A DNA stretch of 64,000 nt from Gemmatimonadaceae bacterium (GCA_036273715.1 DASUHB010000072.1:62001-126000), one strand, 5' to 3'; counted from the stretch's first letter, positions 9,233 to 17,988 are shown. Program-made: numbers and translations. Notes: generated by a model from the sequence alone, not told the origin.

Positions 9233-10138
9233 TCACGGAGCAACGAGAAGCGCGGGCTGTCGCTCGTTGGCGGTACGGCTGAGCACCACCGTCGTTTTCG
9301 TGGACGACATCGTGAAGGAGACGATCGCGCCCGACGTATCGGATGGGTTGGTAACGCCAAGGCACAACTTCGCATTGCACGTCGGCTCGCCGATGCCGAG
9401 CGAGTCGCTGGCCAGCTGCGTCGTCGCACCGGAACTGATGTCGACGCGCTGAATCGTGGGCACGCCGCTTCCGGACTGGTAGATGATCGACTTGCCATCC
9501 GCTGACCAGACGGGAGAAAACGCGCCGCCCGCCTCGTGGCTCACTTGCGCTGCAGCACCACCCGCCGCGGGAACCACGAATACCTGCGGTGTACCGGTTC
9601 GGGTCGAGGTGAACGCCAATTGAGATCCGTCGGGACTCCAGACCGGAGATTGCTCGGGCACACTTGCGTCAGTGCCGGTGGCGAGCGCGGTCGCTGTCGA
9701 GAATCCGGTGTCCGACAACGCCGGCGCCGGTACGATCCAGATACGTGGCAGCCCGCTGCGATCGCTCGTGAACGCAATGAGATCGCCCGCAGGCCTCAGC
9801 GCCGGCTCGAAATCGTTTGCCGCGCTGTTCGTCACCCGATGCTGCGTTGCGCCGAGGGTATCGGAGATGTAGACCTCTCGATTTCCGTCGCGATCGGAGG
9901 TGAAGACGAGCATGCCCGCGGCACTCCGAGGATCCGTGTCGTTGCCGCCGTCGTTGGTGATCTGAATCGAGCTGTCGCTGCGAAACAGAAAGAGTTGCGA
10001 CGGCCCTGTCGCATCTGACACGTACACGAAAGTCGGCACACTGTGAATGCCGGGGGCTGTCGACGTGCTCGAGCAGGCAGTGAGCATCGCGATGCATGCA
10101 ATCGCTACACAGCTGGCTGGACGCACCGCGCACCTCAT
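9233..10138 (-). CDS. PD40/TolB-like beta-propeller lipoprotein
   Basis: 301 aa. The signal peptide ends in a lipobox LTAC with Cys22, so it is membrane-anchored and outside the cytoplasm. At least five PD40/WD40-like blades follow, with repeats such as LVFTSDRDGNREVYI, IAFTSDRSGLPRIWI, PVWSPDGSQLAFTS and PVWSADGKSIIYQS, the SPDG(K/S) signature of TolB C-terminal propellers. The ATG overlaps the stop of the upstream PqqD-like gene (ATGA), so it is translationally coupled to the RiPP-like operon. It could be an extracytoplasmic binding partner for the operon product; that is inference. Confidence 0.75.
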   Translation of the reverse strand: MRCAVRPASCVAIACIAMLTACSSTSTAPGIHSVPTFVYVSDATGPSQLFLFRSDSSIQITNDGGNDTDPRSAAGMLVFTSDRDGNREVYISDTLGATQHRVTNSAANDFEPALRPAGDLIAFTSDRSGLPRIWIVPAPALSDTGFSTATALATGTDASVPEQSPVWSPDGSQLAFTSTRTGTPQVFVVPAAGGAAAQVSHEAGGAFSPVWSADGKSIIYQSGSGVPTIQRVDISSGATTQLASDSLGIGEPTCNAKLCLGVTNPSDTSGAIVSFTMSSTKTTVVLSRTANERQPALLVAP

Positions 10139-10401
10139 GCAGATGTCGCTTCAACGAGTCGCTCGGCAACCAGGTCGTCGAGCAACTGATGCACCGCTCG
10201 CGTGGCTTCTGGCACCTCGACATCGTATTCCCGTACCAATGCTTGGACGATTTCCTCCTCGGTCGGTTGCAGTTGCAGTAGCGACCAGATTCGCGACCCC
10301 GTCTCGTTGAGCGAGAAATAGCGCTTCGTATAAAGATTCAGCAGTACTGCGCCGTCGCTCAGGGAAGCAGAGAGCGCGTCCGACACGATGCGATATCGCA
10401 T
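10135..10401 (-). CDS. PqqD-family peptide chaperone (RiPP recognition element)
   Basis: 88 aa, a complete stand-alone PqqD/RRE domain: beta-rich N-terminus with DGAVLLNLYTKRYFSLNETG, then helices with RIWSLLQ, EEIVQALVREYDV and HQLLDDLVAERLV. The (Y/F)F.LNE(T/V)G.(R/L)IW block is the strongest marker of the family, which binds leader peptides of ribosomally made peptides. The frame extends upstream to 10437, but the ATG at 10399-10401 couples to the kinase stop (TGATG). It is positioned between the HPr-kinase-like gene and the propeller lipoprotein, with overlaps on both sides. Confidence 0.85.
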   Translation of the reverse strand: MRYRIVSDALSASLSDGAVLLNLYTKRYFSLNETGSRIWSLLQLQPTEEEIVQALVREYDVEVPEATRAVHQLLDDLVAERLVEATSA

Positions 10402-11228
10402 CACCGGGCCGCCGCCATGATGGTGCTGTGCACGCACGCCAGTTGGGCAGGCGTATGGCGCAGGGTAAAGCAGGGTACCGCCTCCACCAACTCGCGCAGC
10501 GTCTCGAGGTGGGCCGCGGCATGATGATCGGTCAGCATCAGAAACGTCGCCTGGCGCACGAGCATCGTGAGCGCGCGCGTCGACGAAAGCGGGGACATCG
10601 AGTCGTGCGGGCTCCGCTCCACGGCGATGAGGCCCGCAATTGCCGCGCGCTTAACAAAAGTGGCGTCCACGTCCACGCGATGCCGTGCGTCTTGCCAATC
10701 GACGAGATGGTCGTGTCGTCGCAGCTCCGGAAACCATTCTGCCAGCTCGATGCTCACACGCAGTGGATCGCGCCAGCCGTGCGCGATCATTCCGCTCGCC
10801 GTGTGCTCGAGGACGACACCATCTTCGCCTAACACGCGCCATCCACCGCGGGCGAGCGCGTACGCGAGCGTCGACTTCCCGGAGCCCGTTTCTCCCATCA
10901 GCAGCCACGCGGCACCATCGGGCGCAACGACGCCCGCGGCGTGCAGATGATACCGAGCATGCTGCCGCAGCTTGAGCATTGCTCCGACACGGGCCAACCG
11001 CTGTCTGGTTAGGCGAGGCGCGGCGGCGTAGCCCGGACCGCGCATCAGCCGGCCGCCGGCAAGCCGGAGCTCCGCGCGATACTCGGCATCGACCAGGCGG
11101 GACGCAGCGCCGGCGGTTGTGCCCTCGACGAGGCCGCAACGCCAGTGCGTCTCCCGGCCATCACCGGATGCACGAACGGGGGCGCCCACCTGTGGTGCGC
11201 CCCCGCCCGCAAATTCCATCGCCGCCAT
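10401..11228 (-). CDS. HPr kinase-related P-loop protein
   Basis: 275 aa. The C-terminal half matches the HprK/P kinase core: LHAAGV (96-101), Walker A GETGSGKST (112-120) and LGEDGVVL (133-140, corresponding to the acidic Walker B-like block). The N-terminal 90 residues are not the HprK N-terminal domain and look family-specific. HprK-related kinases paired with small PqqD-like proteins recur in bacteria (a pairing I recall named HPr-rel-A), and HprK-like kinases phosphorylate the C-terminal Ser of some lasso precursors such as paeninodin. It lies 20 nt downstream of the putative precursor. The substrate is unknown. Confidence 0.75.
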   Translation of the reverse strand: MAAMEFAGGGAPQVGAPVRASGDGRETHWRCGLVEGTTAGAASRLVDAEYRAELRLAGGRLMRGPGYAAAPRLTRQRLARVGAMLKLRQHARYHLHAAGVVAPDGAAWLLMGETGSGKSTLAYALARGGWRVLGEDGVVLEHTASGMIAHGWRDPLRVSIELAEWFPELRRHDHLVDWQDARHRVDVDATFVKRAAIAGLIAVERSPHDSMSPLSSTRALTMLVRQATFLMLTDHHAAAHLETLRELVEAVPCFTLRHTPAQLACVHSTIMAAAR

Positions 11229-11248
11229 TGGAGCTCAGTGCGTAGCGA

Positions 11249-11518
11249 TCAGTGTCGCGGCGGACCGGAGGCGCCGCCCTGCGCCGTCACTGGCTGACCG
11301 GCGCTGGTACCTGAGGGACCTACGCCGCCGCCGCCGACGCCGCCCGTCGAGCCGCCGATACCCTGCAACAGCAGCATCACATCCGACACGCCCAACACGC
11401 TCTGCGTTAGCACACTCATGGATGCGTGCGCCGTCAGTTGCGGCGCTGCCCACGGCCGTCTGCTACTCGGCGTCGACTCCAGCGATGCGTGTGCAGGCAG
11501 TGTCATGGTCTCTCGCAA
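11249..11518 (-). CDS. Putative RiPP precursor peptide with WxxPxL leader and Gly-rich core
   Basis: 89 aa (85 from the ATG at 11506). The leader contains RRPWAAPQLTAHASMSVLT (about 20-38), which fits the YxxPxL...T leader pattern bound by lasso-type RREs, with Trp23, Pro26 and Leu28. The C-terminal portion (53-89) is Gly-rich with interspersed Ser, Thr and Pro. It lies at the head of a four-gene operon with an HPr-kinase-like protein and a PqqD protein. No lasso cyclase or transglutaminase-like protease is nearby, so the product class is open. Function is inferred from size, motif and context only. Confidence 0.55.
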   Translation of the reverse strand: MRETMTLPAHASLESTPSSRRPWAAPQLTAHASMSVLTQSVLGVSDVMLLLQGIGGSTGGVGGGGVGPSGTSAGQPVTAQGGASGPPRH

Positions 11519-11560
11519 ACCGAAGAATTGACCGTGTCCAAATCAGTGGGTCTCGACACT

Positions 11561-11595
11561 CCACCGGGCGCTTGTACTCAAGTATCGCCCGGTGG
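11561..11595. promoter_or_regulatory. Hairpin upstream of RiPP-like operon
   Basis: Perfect 10-bp arms CCACCGGGCG (11561-11570) and CGCCCGGTGG (11586-11595), with a nested CTTG...CAAG in the loop. It lies between the end of the upstream lipoprotein gene and the precursor gene. No T-run follows on the minus strand, so it may be a non-canonical terminator or a 5'-leader structure. Confidence 0.5.
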
Positions 11596-11627
11596 CTTCC
11601 GAAATCAACGCCCCGATCACAGCAGCA

Positions 11628-12968
11628 TTACGGCTGAGATACGCCGATTCCGTATGTGATGACGCTCCAAGCCGAGTTGTGGTTGCCTGAAATGCTGCCG
11701 TCGCCGAAGAACTCGGCAGGTCCCGTGGTGAACGACGCCACCGAGTCCTGCGCCACCGAAGGCAATTGACTGTACGTCAGGCGAAGGCGCCGCGTACCGT
11801 CGATTTCGAGAGTTACGCTATCGGTTCCGAACTTGCGCAAACGATAGGTGTGGCTGGCGGTCGCATCGTTCGACAAGCTGTCCACGAAATTCGCTTGCGG
11901 CAGTCCGTGACCGAAAAACCCCGGCGCCAAGAAGGCGTACTTCACAAAACCGATCCGGGCATTGGTCATTCCGATGGCCGCCATCCTGGTACCATCAAGG
12001 AATCCAAACACCGTTTCCGGCTTGGTCTGCCCACTACTCACCTTCACGTGCGCCTCGAAATACGCCGGCGTTGCGGCCGCGAGCGAGTCGCGGCGGAACA
12101 AGTAGTAGTCCTTGGCATTCTGCGGCTCGAGCGAATCAACTCCCTGCGATTTGGACCACGCCTCCGTGGCGGCGCCGAACGCCGACATGTTGCCCGTCCG
12201 CCAGATCGGTTTCGCATGCTGATCCGGCGCCGAGTCAGTCGGAGCATTGTAGAACACGCTCCAATTCTGCTGCGCAGGAGCCGGCCAGTCCGCACCGACA
12301 ATCAACACGAACGTCATGGCCGTTACTTGCGTCGGCGACGTCCACGTGAACGGGCGACGAACGCTGACGGTGTCGGCGCCCGGCACTGCCTGCTTCACAG
12401 CCAGCCGCTCGCGCCAATAGAGATATCGCTGGTTAGGCGCGGTAAACGTGCCCGTGCCGTCGTAGCCGACGGTCGAAACTGCGCAGCTGCCCGGGCAATG
12501 GCTCGACGTCTTGCTAACGGTGGGACCACTGATCAGCGCCAGGAAGATGCCGGTCGTGTCGCTCGGCGTCGATCCGCCTTGATTGCTGCCGATCGGAAAC
12601 GCCAGCAGATTACGCAGACCGAAGTTCATGGTCCAGGTCTTGGTGCTGCCCTTGATAACCGACGTCGCAGCTTTCGCATAAACGTGCACGTTCACGTCTT
12701 GCGAGCCGTAAATCGAGCCGTCGATTCCGGGCGCCAAATCGCTCGACGCTCCCTGCAGCGGCACCGTGGTGACGTTCCCGGCGTCGTCCACCGTAACCTG
12801 CACCATGCCAAGGCTCTGCGAGGGCAGCATCGGCGGAGTCTGCGGTTGCATCACGCCCGTGCCCGTAACTCCAGCCGACCGATCACTACAACCAACAACA
12901 GCCGCCAGCGCAGCCATCACGCCCGCAGCGCGAATTGCCGAAGAATGGAAACCAAGGCGCCGAGACAT
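11628..12968 (-). CDS. Secreted lipoprotein of unknown function
   Basis: 446 aa. I start at the ATG at 12966-12968, which has a good GGGGAAG ribosome site; the longer frame to 13028 adds 20 atypical residues. The signal peptide ends LAAVVGC (lipobox, Cys near residue 27). The mature part is rich in Ser, Thr and Gly, with beta-strand-like segments and tryptophans (WTMNFGLRN, YLYWRERL, FTWTSPTQV). The C-terminal half (FEAHVKVSSG to the end) has the character of a lectin or concanavalin-like sandwich, but I cannot assign a family. It lies upstream of the RiPP-like operon on the same strand, separated by a hairpin. Confidence 0.6.
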   Translation of the reverse strand: MSRRLGFHSSAIRAAGVMAALAAVVGCSDRSAGVTGTGVMQPQTPPMLPSQSLGMVQVTVDDAGNVTTVPLQGASSDLAPGIDGSIYGSQDVNVHVYAKAATSVIKGSTKTWTMNFGLRNLLAFPIGSNQGGSTPSDTTGIFLALISGPTVSKTSSHCPGSCAVSTVGYDGTGTFTAPNQRYLYWRERLAVKQAVPGADTVSVRRPFTWTSPTQVTAMTFVLIVGADWPAPAQQNWSVFYNAPTDSAPDQHAKPIWRTGNMSAFGAATEAWSKSQGVDSLEPQNAKDYYLFRRDSLAAATPAYFEAHVKVSSGQTKPETVFGFLDGTRMAAIGMTNARIGFVKYAFLAPGFFGHGLPQANFVDSLSNDATASHTYRLRKFGTDSVTLEIDGTRRLRLTYSQLPSVAQDSVASFTTGPAEFFGDGSISGNHNSAWSVITYGIGVSQP

Positions 12969-13106
12969 CGTCTTCCCCCGAGCGCCATCAGCGGCGCTCT
13001 TTTCATTGGAAGCCTCTGCGCAGAGCACTCTGTCGCAGAAGCAAAGGTTTGACTCCGTTGACGAAGCGTGCTCGGAACGCCAGCCAGCTTCGCCCTGCTT
13101 GTAACA

Positions 13107-13120
13107 TTAGACGAGTCTAA
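13107..13120. promoter_or_regulatory. Palindromic operator candidate
   Basis: TTAGAC-GA-GTCTAA, perfect 6-bp arms around two bases, in the 222-bp interval upstream of the lipoprotein gene at 12968. The rest of the interval (12969-13190) shows nothing else I can name. Confidence 0.35.
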
Positions 13121-13190
13121 CCTAGCGTGAGTCACAGGCCGCTAACCAAGCGCCGGCGCCGCTACAGTATTCGCCCAACCAGTGAATTTT

Positions 13191-14642
13191 TCAAGAGTTG
13201 CGATCGTCCGGCCGCGCGGCTGCTGGGATCGGTTCGCCGCGATTCCACATTAAGATCCCTCGGCTATGCGCCCCGCGGTCCCGAATCAATCCCGTTAGTC
13301 GGCCGAGTGAGCTCACCGGTGTGCGTGCGACGCGCACCACCACTACCGGCGTGGCCACCGTCGCCGCCAAACCCAGCTCGCCCGCTCGCGACATCGGTGC
13401 GCTCAGCAGCACGCAGTCGTAGCGGCGTCCAACGTGCTCCAATAGTTCAGACACATCTGCAATCATCGAGTCCAGCGCTTCGTGAACACCGAACGCACCG
13501 CTTGGCAGCACATCGAGCGTTCGATCGCGACCGACAGTCACGCTTCGCACTACCGCGGCCCAATCATGTCGGCCGGCAAGGACGTCGACCAGGCCCGGCG
13601 TACCGGGCAGACGCGTTACCGATGACAGGGATTGCCGCTCGACGTCGGTGTCGATAAGCAACACATCGCGCACCTGTCGAGCTGCAACCGCGCCAAGGTT
13701 CGCGGCGACGACGGCAGTCGTGACCGCGTGCTCTCCCACGATCGACAGCAGCGGCAAGTTGTCCGACTGGTCGGCGAGTTGCGCGTACAGCAGCCGATAG
13801 GCATCCGACGTGAGGTCGACTAACGGAGGTGTCTCCAGGTCCGCGCGCCGACGACGAGCTGGCGCCGCCGGCGCTTCGCCGATCGACGCCAACACCGGCA
13901 CGCCGGCGATCGACTCGGCTTCGTCACCGTCGGCAACGCGCGGCTCGCGCAGCTCGAGCGCCAGCGCAAACGCGAATCCGATGACGCCGCCGAGTGCCGC
14001 CGCTCCTGCAAGCATGGCCGGAACGGATGCACCGAAGGCGTCGACGGATTTCGCCCGCGCATCGGCCGAATCCATGTCGCGATCCACGTCGCGCGCCTGC
14101 GCCAGCCATCGGCGCGCCGACGTGAACGCGGCAACCGCCGAGTCATGTGTCCGGGCGAGAGCTGCTGTATCGAGTACAGACGTCGAAGATGTCGAGGTGC
14201 CGCGCGCCGTGTCAGTGACGCTCTCCGGACGTGCGTTCAAGAGCCGGGTAGCGGCGAGCGTCGAATCCGATCGATGTGCGACGGACCCAGCCATCGCGAT
14301 GTGCTTCAGGATTTCAATCGTGTCCGGACGCGGACGCACGAGCGGAAGGCTCGCTCGCATGGCGCTTCGCTCCTGTAACGGTGCGATAACCGCCGCCAGC
14401 AGCACGACAACGAACACAATCAGTCCGACGGCGCTCACGAGGAGCGGCCGTCGATAGACGTTCCGTGCGCGACGCCGAATCCAGCCTGGTGCGTGCGGAG
14501 TTGACCTGAGCAACGCCGGTGCAACGAGAGGCTGCGTGTGCTCTGCTTCGGCACTCGTCGCCTCCGTCACCAGATTTTCTCTCGTCTCCTCCACGCTGCC
14601 TGACTCGGACATTGCTCCCACGTAGGCCGTCGACTCTTTCAA
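13191..14642 (-). CDS. Wzz/BY-kinase-like polysaccharide co-polymerase with degenerate ATPase domain
   Basis: 483 aa with chain-length-determinant architecture: cytoplasmic N-tail, TM1 (about 66-88), an extracytoplasmic segment (about 90-205), TM2 (about 206-229), then a cytoplasmic BY-kinase-like domain. That domain keeps a Walker A'-like VLLIDTDVER (327-336), but the P-loop position reads IVGEHAVTTAV (301-311), with no GK(S/T). There is no C-terminal tyrosine cluster. It probably binds partners but not ATP. The extracytoplasmic segment is far shorter than in typical Wzz proteins. It lies 33 nt downstream of the protease gene on the same strand. No glycosyltransferases are visible nearby. 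Confidence 0.6.
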   Translation of the reverse strand: MKESTAYVGAMSESGSVEETRENLVTEATSAEAEHTQPLVAPALLRSTPHAPGWIRRRARNVYRRPLLVSAVGLIVFVVVLLAAVIAPLQERSAMRASLPLVRPRPDTIEILKHIAMAGSVAHRSDSTLAATRLLNARPESVTDTARGTSTSSTSVLDTAALARTHDSAVAAFTSARRWLAQARDVDRDMDSADARAKSVDAFGASVPAMLAGAAALGGVIGFAFALALELREPRVADGDEAESIAGVPVLASIGEAPAAPARRRRADLETPPLVDLTSDAYRLLYAQLADQSDNLPLLSIVGEHAVTTAVVAANLGAVAARQVRDVLLIDTDVERQSLSSVTRLPGTPGLVDVLAGRHDWAAVVRSVTVGRDRTLDVLPSGAFGVHEALDSMIADVSELLEHVGRRYDCVLLSAPMSRAGELGLAATVATPVVVVRVARTPVSSLGRLTGLIRDRGAHSRGILMWNRGEPIPAAARPDDRNS

Positions 14643-14675
14643 GGACGCCCACGTGGCGCCCGTCGTCAGCAGTCG

Positions 14676-17147
14676 CTACGGCTCGCCGAACGGGTCACCA
14701 GGGGGCGCAACGAGAGCCTTGGTTGGGGTGGGCAGCTCGCGGCGGTCGATCCAGCGACGGTAGTCTGCGGCGATCGAGGCCCAGTGCGCACGCTCGGCAA
14801 ACGAATCGGCGGCGCGCTCGCGACGTTCGGCCGTTGCGCGAAGATTCGTGATCTCGAGCTCGGCGATTGCCCTCACTTCTTGCGCGGCATCGTGATCGGA
14901 TGCCAGCAGGAGCAGCTGATCCGCGACCGCACGCTGCGCTACGCGCTGCAGCGCCGCGAGCTTCGGCGTCGGCGGCTTCCTCGCGCCCCACGTGGCTCCT
15001 GTTAGGGAGTCAATGACTTCCTCGAGAGTGAGCGGGCTCGACTCCGACGTCGCGAATCGAACTACACGGGCCGCGCGCTCGGGTTCGAGAATAATGCTCA
15101 CGATCATTTGCGCCAGGGTTCGCGCGGCACCGAACTCGTCGAACGCGGGGCGCGTGCGACTGCCGAACAGTTCCTGAGACTCTTCGTACGAGAACGGCCG
15201 CGGTCCCAACAAGGTCAAGACCGTATCGGGGATCGCCAGCTCGGCCGGCGCGAGCGCGCCTAACAATTGATGCAAGGCCGCTCGCTGCTGCGTTGCGGGA
15301 ATCGGTTGCGTCTCCGCCTGTCCGTCGCCACTCACCGCGTTGGCGTACTCCATGCCGCCGATCGTCTTGCCTAACGAGTTGAGCGCAAAGCGATGCAGGA
15401 AGTACACGGGCGCGAACCGTTCTTGCAGCAGCGCGACCGGTTCATCGGGTCGGATGTTGCGCAACCCGAACCCGGCAATTGCGGCGCGTCGAACCGCCAT
15501 CTGATCGTGGAGAAAATTCGATGCAGAGGCCTGGTCGTCCCACAAGTTGGTGCGCGGATCGGAGGCGAAGTCCGGACGTGCATCGGCATCCGAAAGGAAC
15601 AAGTAGCCTTTGCGCAGTCCGTCGGTGACGATTGCGCGAAGCGAGTCCGCTTCGCTGGCGCGCGGGAAAATGCCGTAGCCCCAATGGATCGCCCACACAT
15701 CGTACGCGCCCGGACCAGCGGCATAGGCCTGGCTGATATCGATGCGTCCATCGGGCGCCATGTGGACGCGCGGCGGCGGATAATCCATGACGGATCCCCG
15801 CTCGTACGTCGATGCGATGTAGTTGTGCGCCAGGCCTAACGTGTGCCCGACCTCGTGCGCCGCCTTCTGTCGCACGCGGGCCAATACGAACGCCGTGTCG
15901 GCCGCAGATGACGCGGCGCCCATGAGGCCCGCGTACAGATTGTAGTCAGTGCGCTCGCGGTGCGAATCGAGCCGCGCCATCCCCTTGATGATTTCTCCCG
16001 TGCGCGGATCGCCGAGCGAACCGCCAATGGACCATCCGCGCTCGTTGCGATTTTCCCACTGCACCACGTTGTAGCGTGCATCCATGGGATCGACGCCTTC
16101 TGGTAGATCCTCGACGCGGAAGGCGCCCTTGAGACCCGCCGCGTCGAATGCCGTCGCCCACCAGCTCACGCCTTGTTTCACCGCGGTGCGGATTGGCTCG
16201 GGGATGCCGCGGTCGACGTAGTACACGATCGGATTCTTGATCGGGCTGTTCGGGTCCGATGGAGTGACGCGCTCCAAGCGGTGTCGCGCGATCCACCGCT
16301 GCTCGAGAGAACCCTGAACGGGCTGGCCGTAGTCCTTGAACGTGACGCCGAAATATCCGACGCGAGGATCGAGCGTCCGCGGCTCGTAGGCGCTGTCCGG
16401 AAGCGGGAGCAGCGACAGGTGCTGGCGCAACGTGATTGCCGAGGGATCCGGCACGATCGCGGAGACGATGTCGCCCGCCTTTCCGTTAGTCAGCGCGAAC
16501 GTCAGCGAGGCGTCGATTTCCGTGTTTGCCGGAAACGCTTTCGTGTACGGCACGAAGATGGTCGATCGATCGCGGGCCAGCGCATACGAGCCTTGCTTGT
16601 TCGCATCGAGCGTTTCCGCAACGTGCGCCCAATCGCGGAACACCAGCGGGGTCGCATCCACGATCAGGACGCCCGAATGCTCGTCGACGATTGGCAGCGC
16701 GGCGACGGTGCTCGGCGGAAACGACTCGTGTACGCTGCGCACGTTGTCCTGGTTAGGCGATGAACTGCGATAGTTCCAGTTCTCGAGCACCAGCAGCACG
16801 TGGTTCCCGGCCCGATCGAATCGTGCGACGAAGGCAGCGACGTCGGCGCCCCGGTCGAGTCCGATCGGATTCGAGCCCAATCCCGTCGCGAGCGACACGA
16901 AAAGGAGCGCGCGCGTCGAGTCGCGAGGAATCTCGAGCAGTACGCGCTCGCCCTTCGCATCGAGGTCCAGCGGGAGAAACCCGTCCCAGTGCTGCGTGCC
17001 AGCCGTCGCGCTCGGGTGCGCCGGGCGGAGGCTGTCGTTAGGCGACGTCACCTGCGCTGCAGGCTGGACCGCGGGGACTCGTGCGTGCTGGCTTGCGCAC
17101 GCAACAGCAGCCAGGCCCACGGCAAGTCCGGCAAGGGTTCGCTTCAT
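14676..17147 (-). CDS. Zinc-dependent metalloprotease lipoprotein (DUF5117/DUF4953 type)
   Basis: 823 aa. The catalytic motif HEVGHTLGLAHNY is the extended zinc-binding HExxHxxGxxH of metzincins, and a Met-turn candidate, VMDYPPP, follows. Large secreted proteases of this architecture, with a long N-terminal DUF5117-like part and C-terminal DUF4953-like part, are common in Bacteroidota and Gemmatimonadota. I start at the ATG at 17145-17147, giving MKRTLAGLAVGLAAVACAS with lipobox VACA-like Cys19; the longer frame to 17243 reads through the upstream terminator. No clear Shine-Dalgarno. Substrate unknown. Confidence 0.8.
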   Translation of the reverse strand: MKRTLAGLAVGLAAVACASQHARVPAVQPAAQVTSPNDSLRPAHPSATAGTQHWDGFLPLDLDAKGERVLLEIPRDSTRALLFVSLATGLGSNPIGLDRGADVAAFVARFDRAGNHVLLVLENWNYRSSSPNQDNVRSVHESFPPSTVAALPIVDEHSGVLIVDATPLVFRDWAHVAETLDANKQGSYALARDRSTIFVPYTKAFPANTEIDASLTFALTNGKAGDIVSAIVPDPSAITLRQHLSLLPLPDSAYEPRTLDPRVGYFGVTFKDYGQPVQGSLEQRWIARHRLERVTPSDPNSPIKNPIVYYVDRGIPEPIRTAVKQGVSWWATAFDAAGLKGAFRVEDLPEGVDPMDARYNVVQWENRNERGWSIGGSLGDPRTGEIIKGMARLDSHRERTDYNLYAGLMGAASSAADTAFVLARVRQKAAHEVGHTLGLAHNYIASTYERGSVMDYPPPRVHMAPDGRIDISQAYAAGPGAYDVWAIHWGYGIFPRASEADSLRAIVTDGLRKGYLFLSDADARPDFASDPRTNLWDDQASASNFLHDQMAVRRAAIAGFGLRNIRPDEPVALLQERFAPVYFLHRFALNSLGKTIGGMEYANAVSGDGQAETQPIPATQQRAALHQLLGALAPAELAIPDTVLTLLGPRPFSYEESQELFGSRTRPAFDEFGAARTLAQMIVSIILEPERAARVVRFATSESSPLTLEEVIDSLTGATWGARKPPTPKLAALQRVAQRAVADQLLLLASDHDAAQEVRAIAELEITNLRATAERRERAADSFAERAHWASIAADYRRWIDRRELPTPTKALVAPPGDPFGEP

Positions 17148-17219
17148 ACGCGAGAGACCGAGAATGAGAATGGGGCGGAGATGCGCGTGAAACGGCAGGT
17201 AGTCGAGGGGACAAATTAA

Positions 17220-17256
17220 TGCGGGGGCGAGAGTGACCGGCACCCTCGCCCCCGCA
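17220..17256 (-). terminator. Intrinsic terminator of cupredoxin gene
   Basis: Perfect 12-bp arms TGCGGGGGCGAG (17220-17231) and CTCGCCCCCGCA (17245-17256). On the minus strand it is followed by TTAATTT. It separates the cupredoxin gene from the protease gene downstream. Confidence 0.8.
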
Positions 17257-17285
17257 TTGCAGTGACGTCTCGGCTGGACGTCGAC

Positions 17286-17822
17286 TTACTGCACCGTGAC
17301 CGATCCCTTCATGCCCAGTGCGAGGTGTGGCATGCAATGGAACGGATAGGTTCCCTTCGGCACTTTGGCGAACGAAATCACCTCGGTGTCGCCGGGATTC
17401 ATGAGGAAGTTGCTCTGCAGGGGCGCCATTTGATTCGGCATGTTCGCGATCAGCTGCGCCGTCGCTCCGCTTGGGATCGTGGTCGAGTCAAACGCAACGT
17501 CGTGCGGGCCGCCGGACACCATCGTGAACTTGATGCCGTCGCCTTCCTTGATCGTGAGGGTCGCCGGCTCATACCGATAGCCCTTGTCGTCACCTATCAT
17601 CTTCACGTCCCACGTCTTACCGGTGATCGGGGCAGCCGCCGCCGATGTTGCCGACGCGCCGCCTGCAGCCGGGGTCGCGGCCGGTGCCGCGGCGCTCTCA
17701 CTCGCCGGCGCCGCACTCGCTGCCGTGCTATCCGAGGTCGATGCCGCGTTCTTCGAGCCGCCGCCACACGCGCCAAGGACGAATGCGCCAGTGATCAGCG
17801 CTACTTGTCCGATGAACCGCAT
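17286..17822 (-). CDS. Cupredoxin (plastocyanin-like) lipoprotein
   Basis: 178 aa. Lipobox LGACGGG (Cys19), then an Ala/Ser/Thr/Pro-rich linker (about 20-68), then a type-1 copper domain (about 70-178). The expected ligands are visible: His in SGGPHDV, Cys in YPFHCMPH, the following His in MPH, and Met in LGMKG. It probably carries electrons outside the cytoplasmic membrane. Its own promoter interval contains a perfect TGTGA-N6-TCACA site, and a strong terminator follows, so it is a single-gene unit. A second cupredoxin lies just upstream. Confidence 0.85.
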   Translation of the reverse strand: MRFIGQVALITGAFVLGACGGGSKNAASTSDSTAASAAPASESAAAPAATPAAGGASATSAAAAPITGKTWDVKMIGDDKGYRYEPATLTIKEGDGIKFTMVSGGPHDVAFDSTTIPSGATAQLIANMPNQMAPLQSNFLMNPGDTEVISFAKVPKGTYPFHCMPHLALGMKGSVTVQ

Positions 17823-17893
17823 TACTTGAGGCCTCCAGTGCCGAGCTATTGCAAGAGTTGCTGGGATTGCTTCGGTCCTCTGACGCGAAGCAT

Positions 17894-17909
17894 TGTGAAC
17901 TTATTCACA
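17894..17909. promoter_or_regulatory. CRP/FNR-family binding site candidate
   Basis: TGTGA-ACTTAT-TCACA, an exact match to the E. coli CRP core TGTGA-N6-TCACA, 72-87 nt upstream of the cupredoxin start. In non-enteric bacteria such palindromes serve CRP/FNR relatives, including redox- or NO-sensing members. Confidence 0.5.
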
Positions 17910-17988
17910 TGAGGTACGAAAGGCAAACCGCACACGCTCGACTAGTGCACGCGCGACCTGCGTAAAGGAGTCATCACCACAACAAAAC

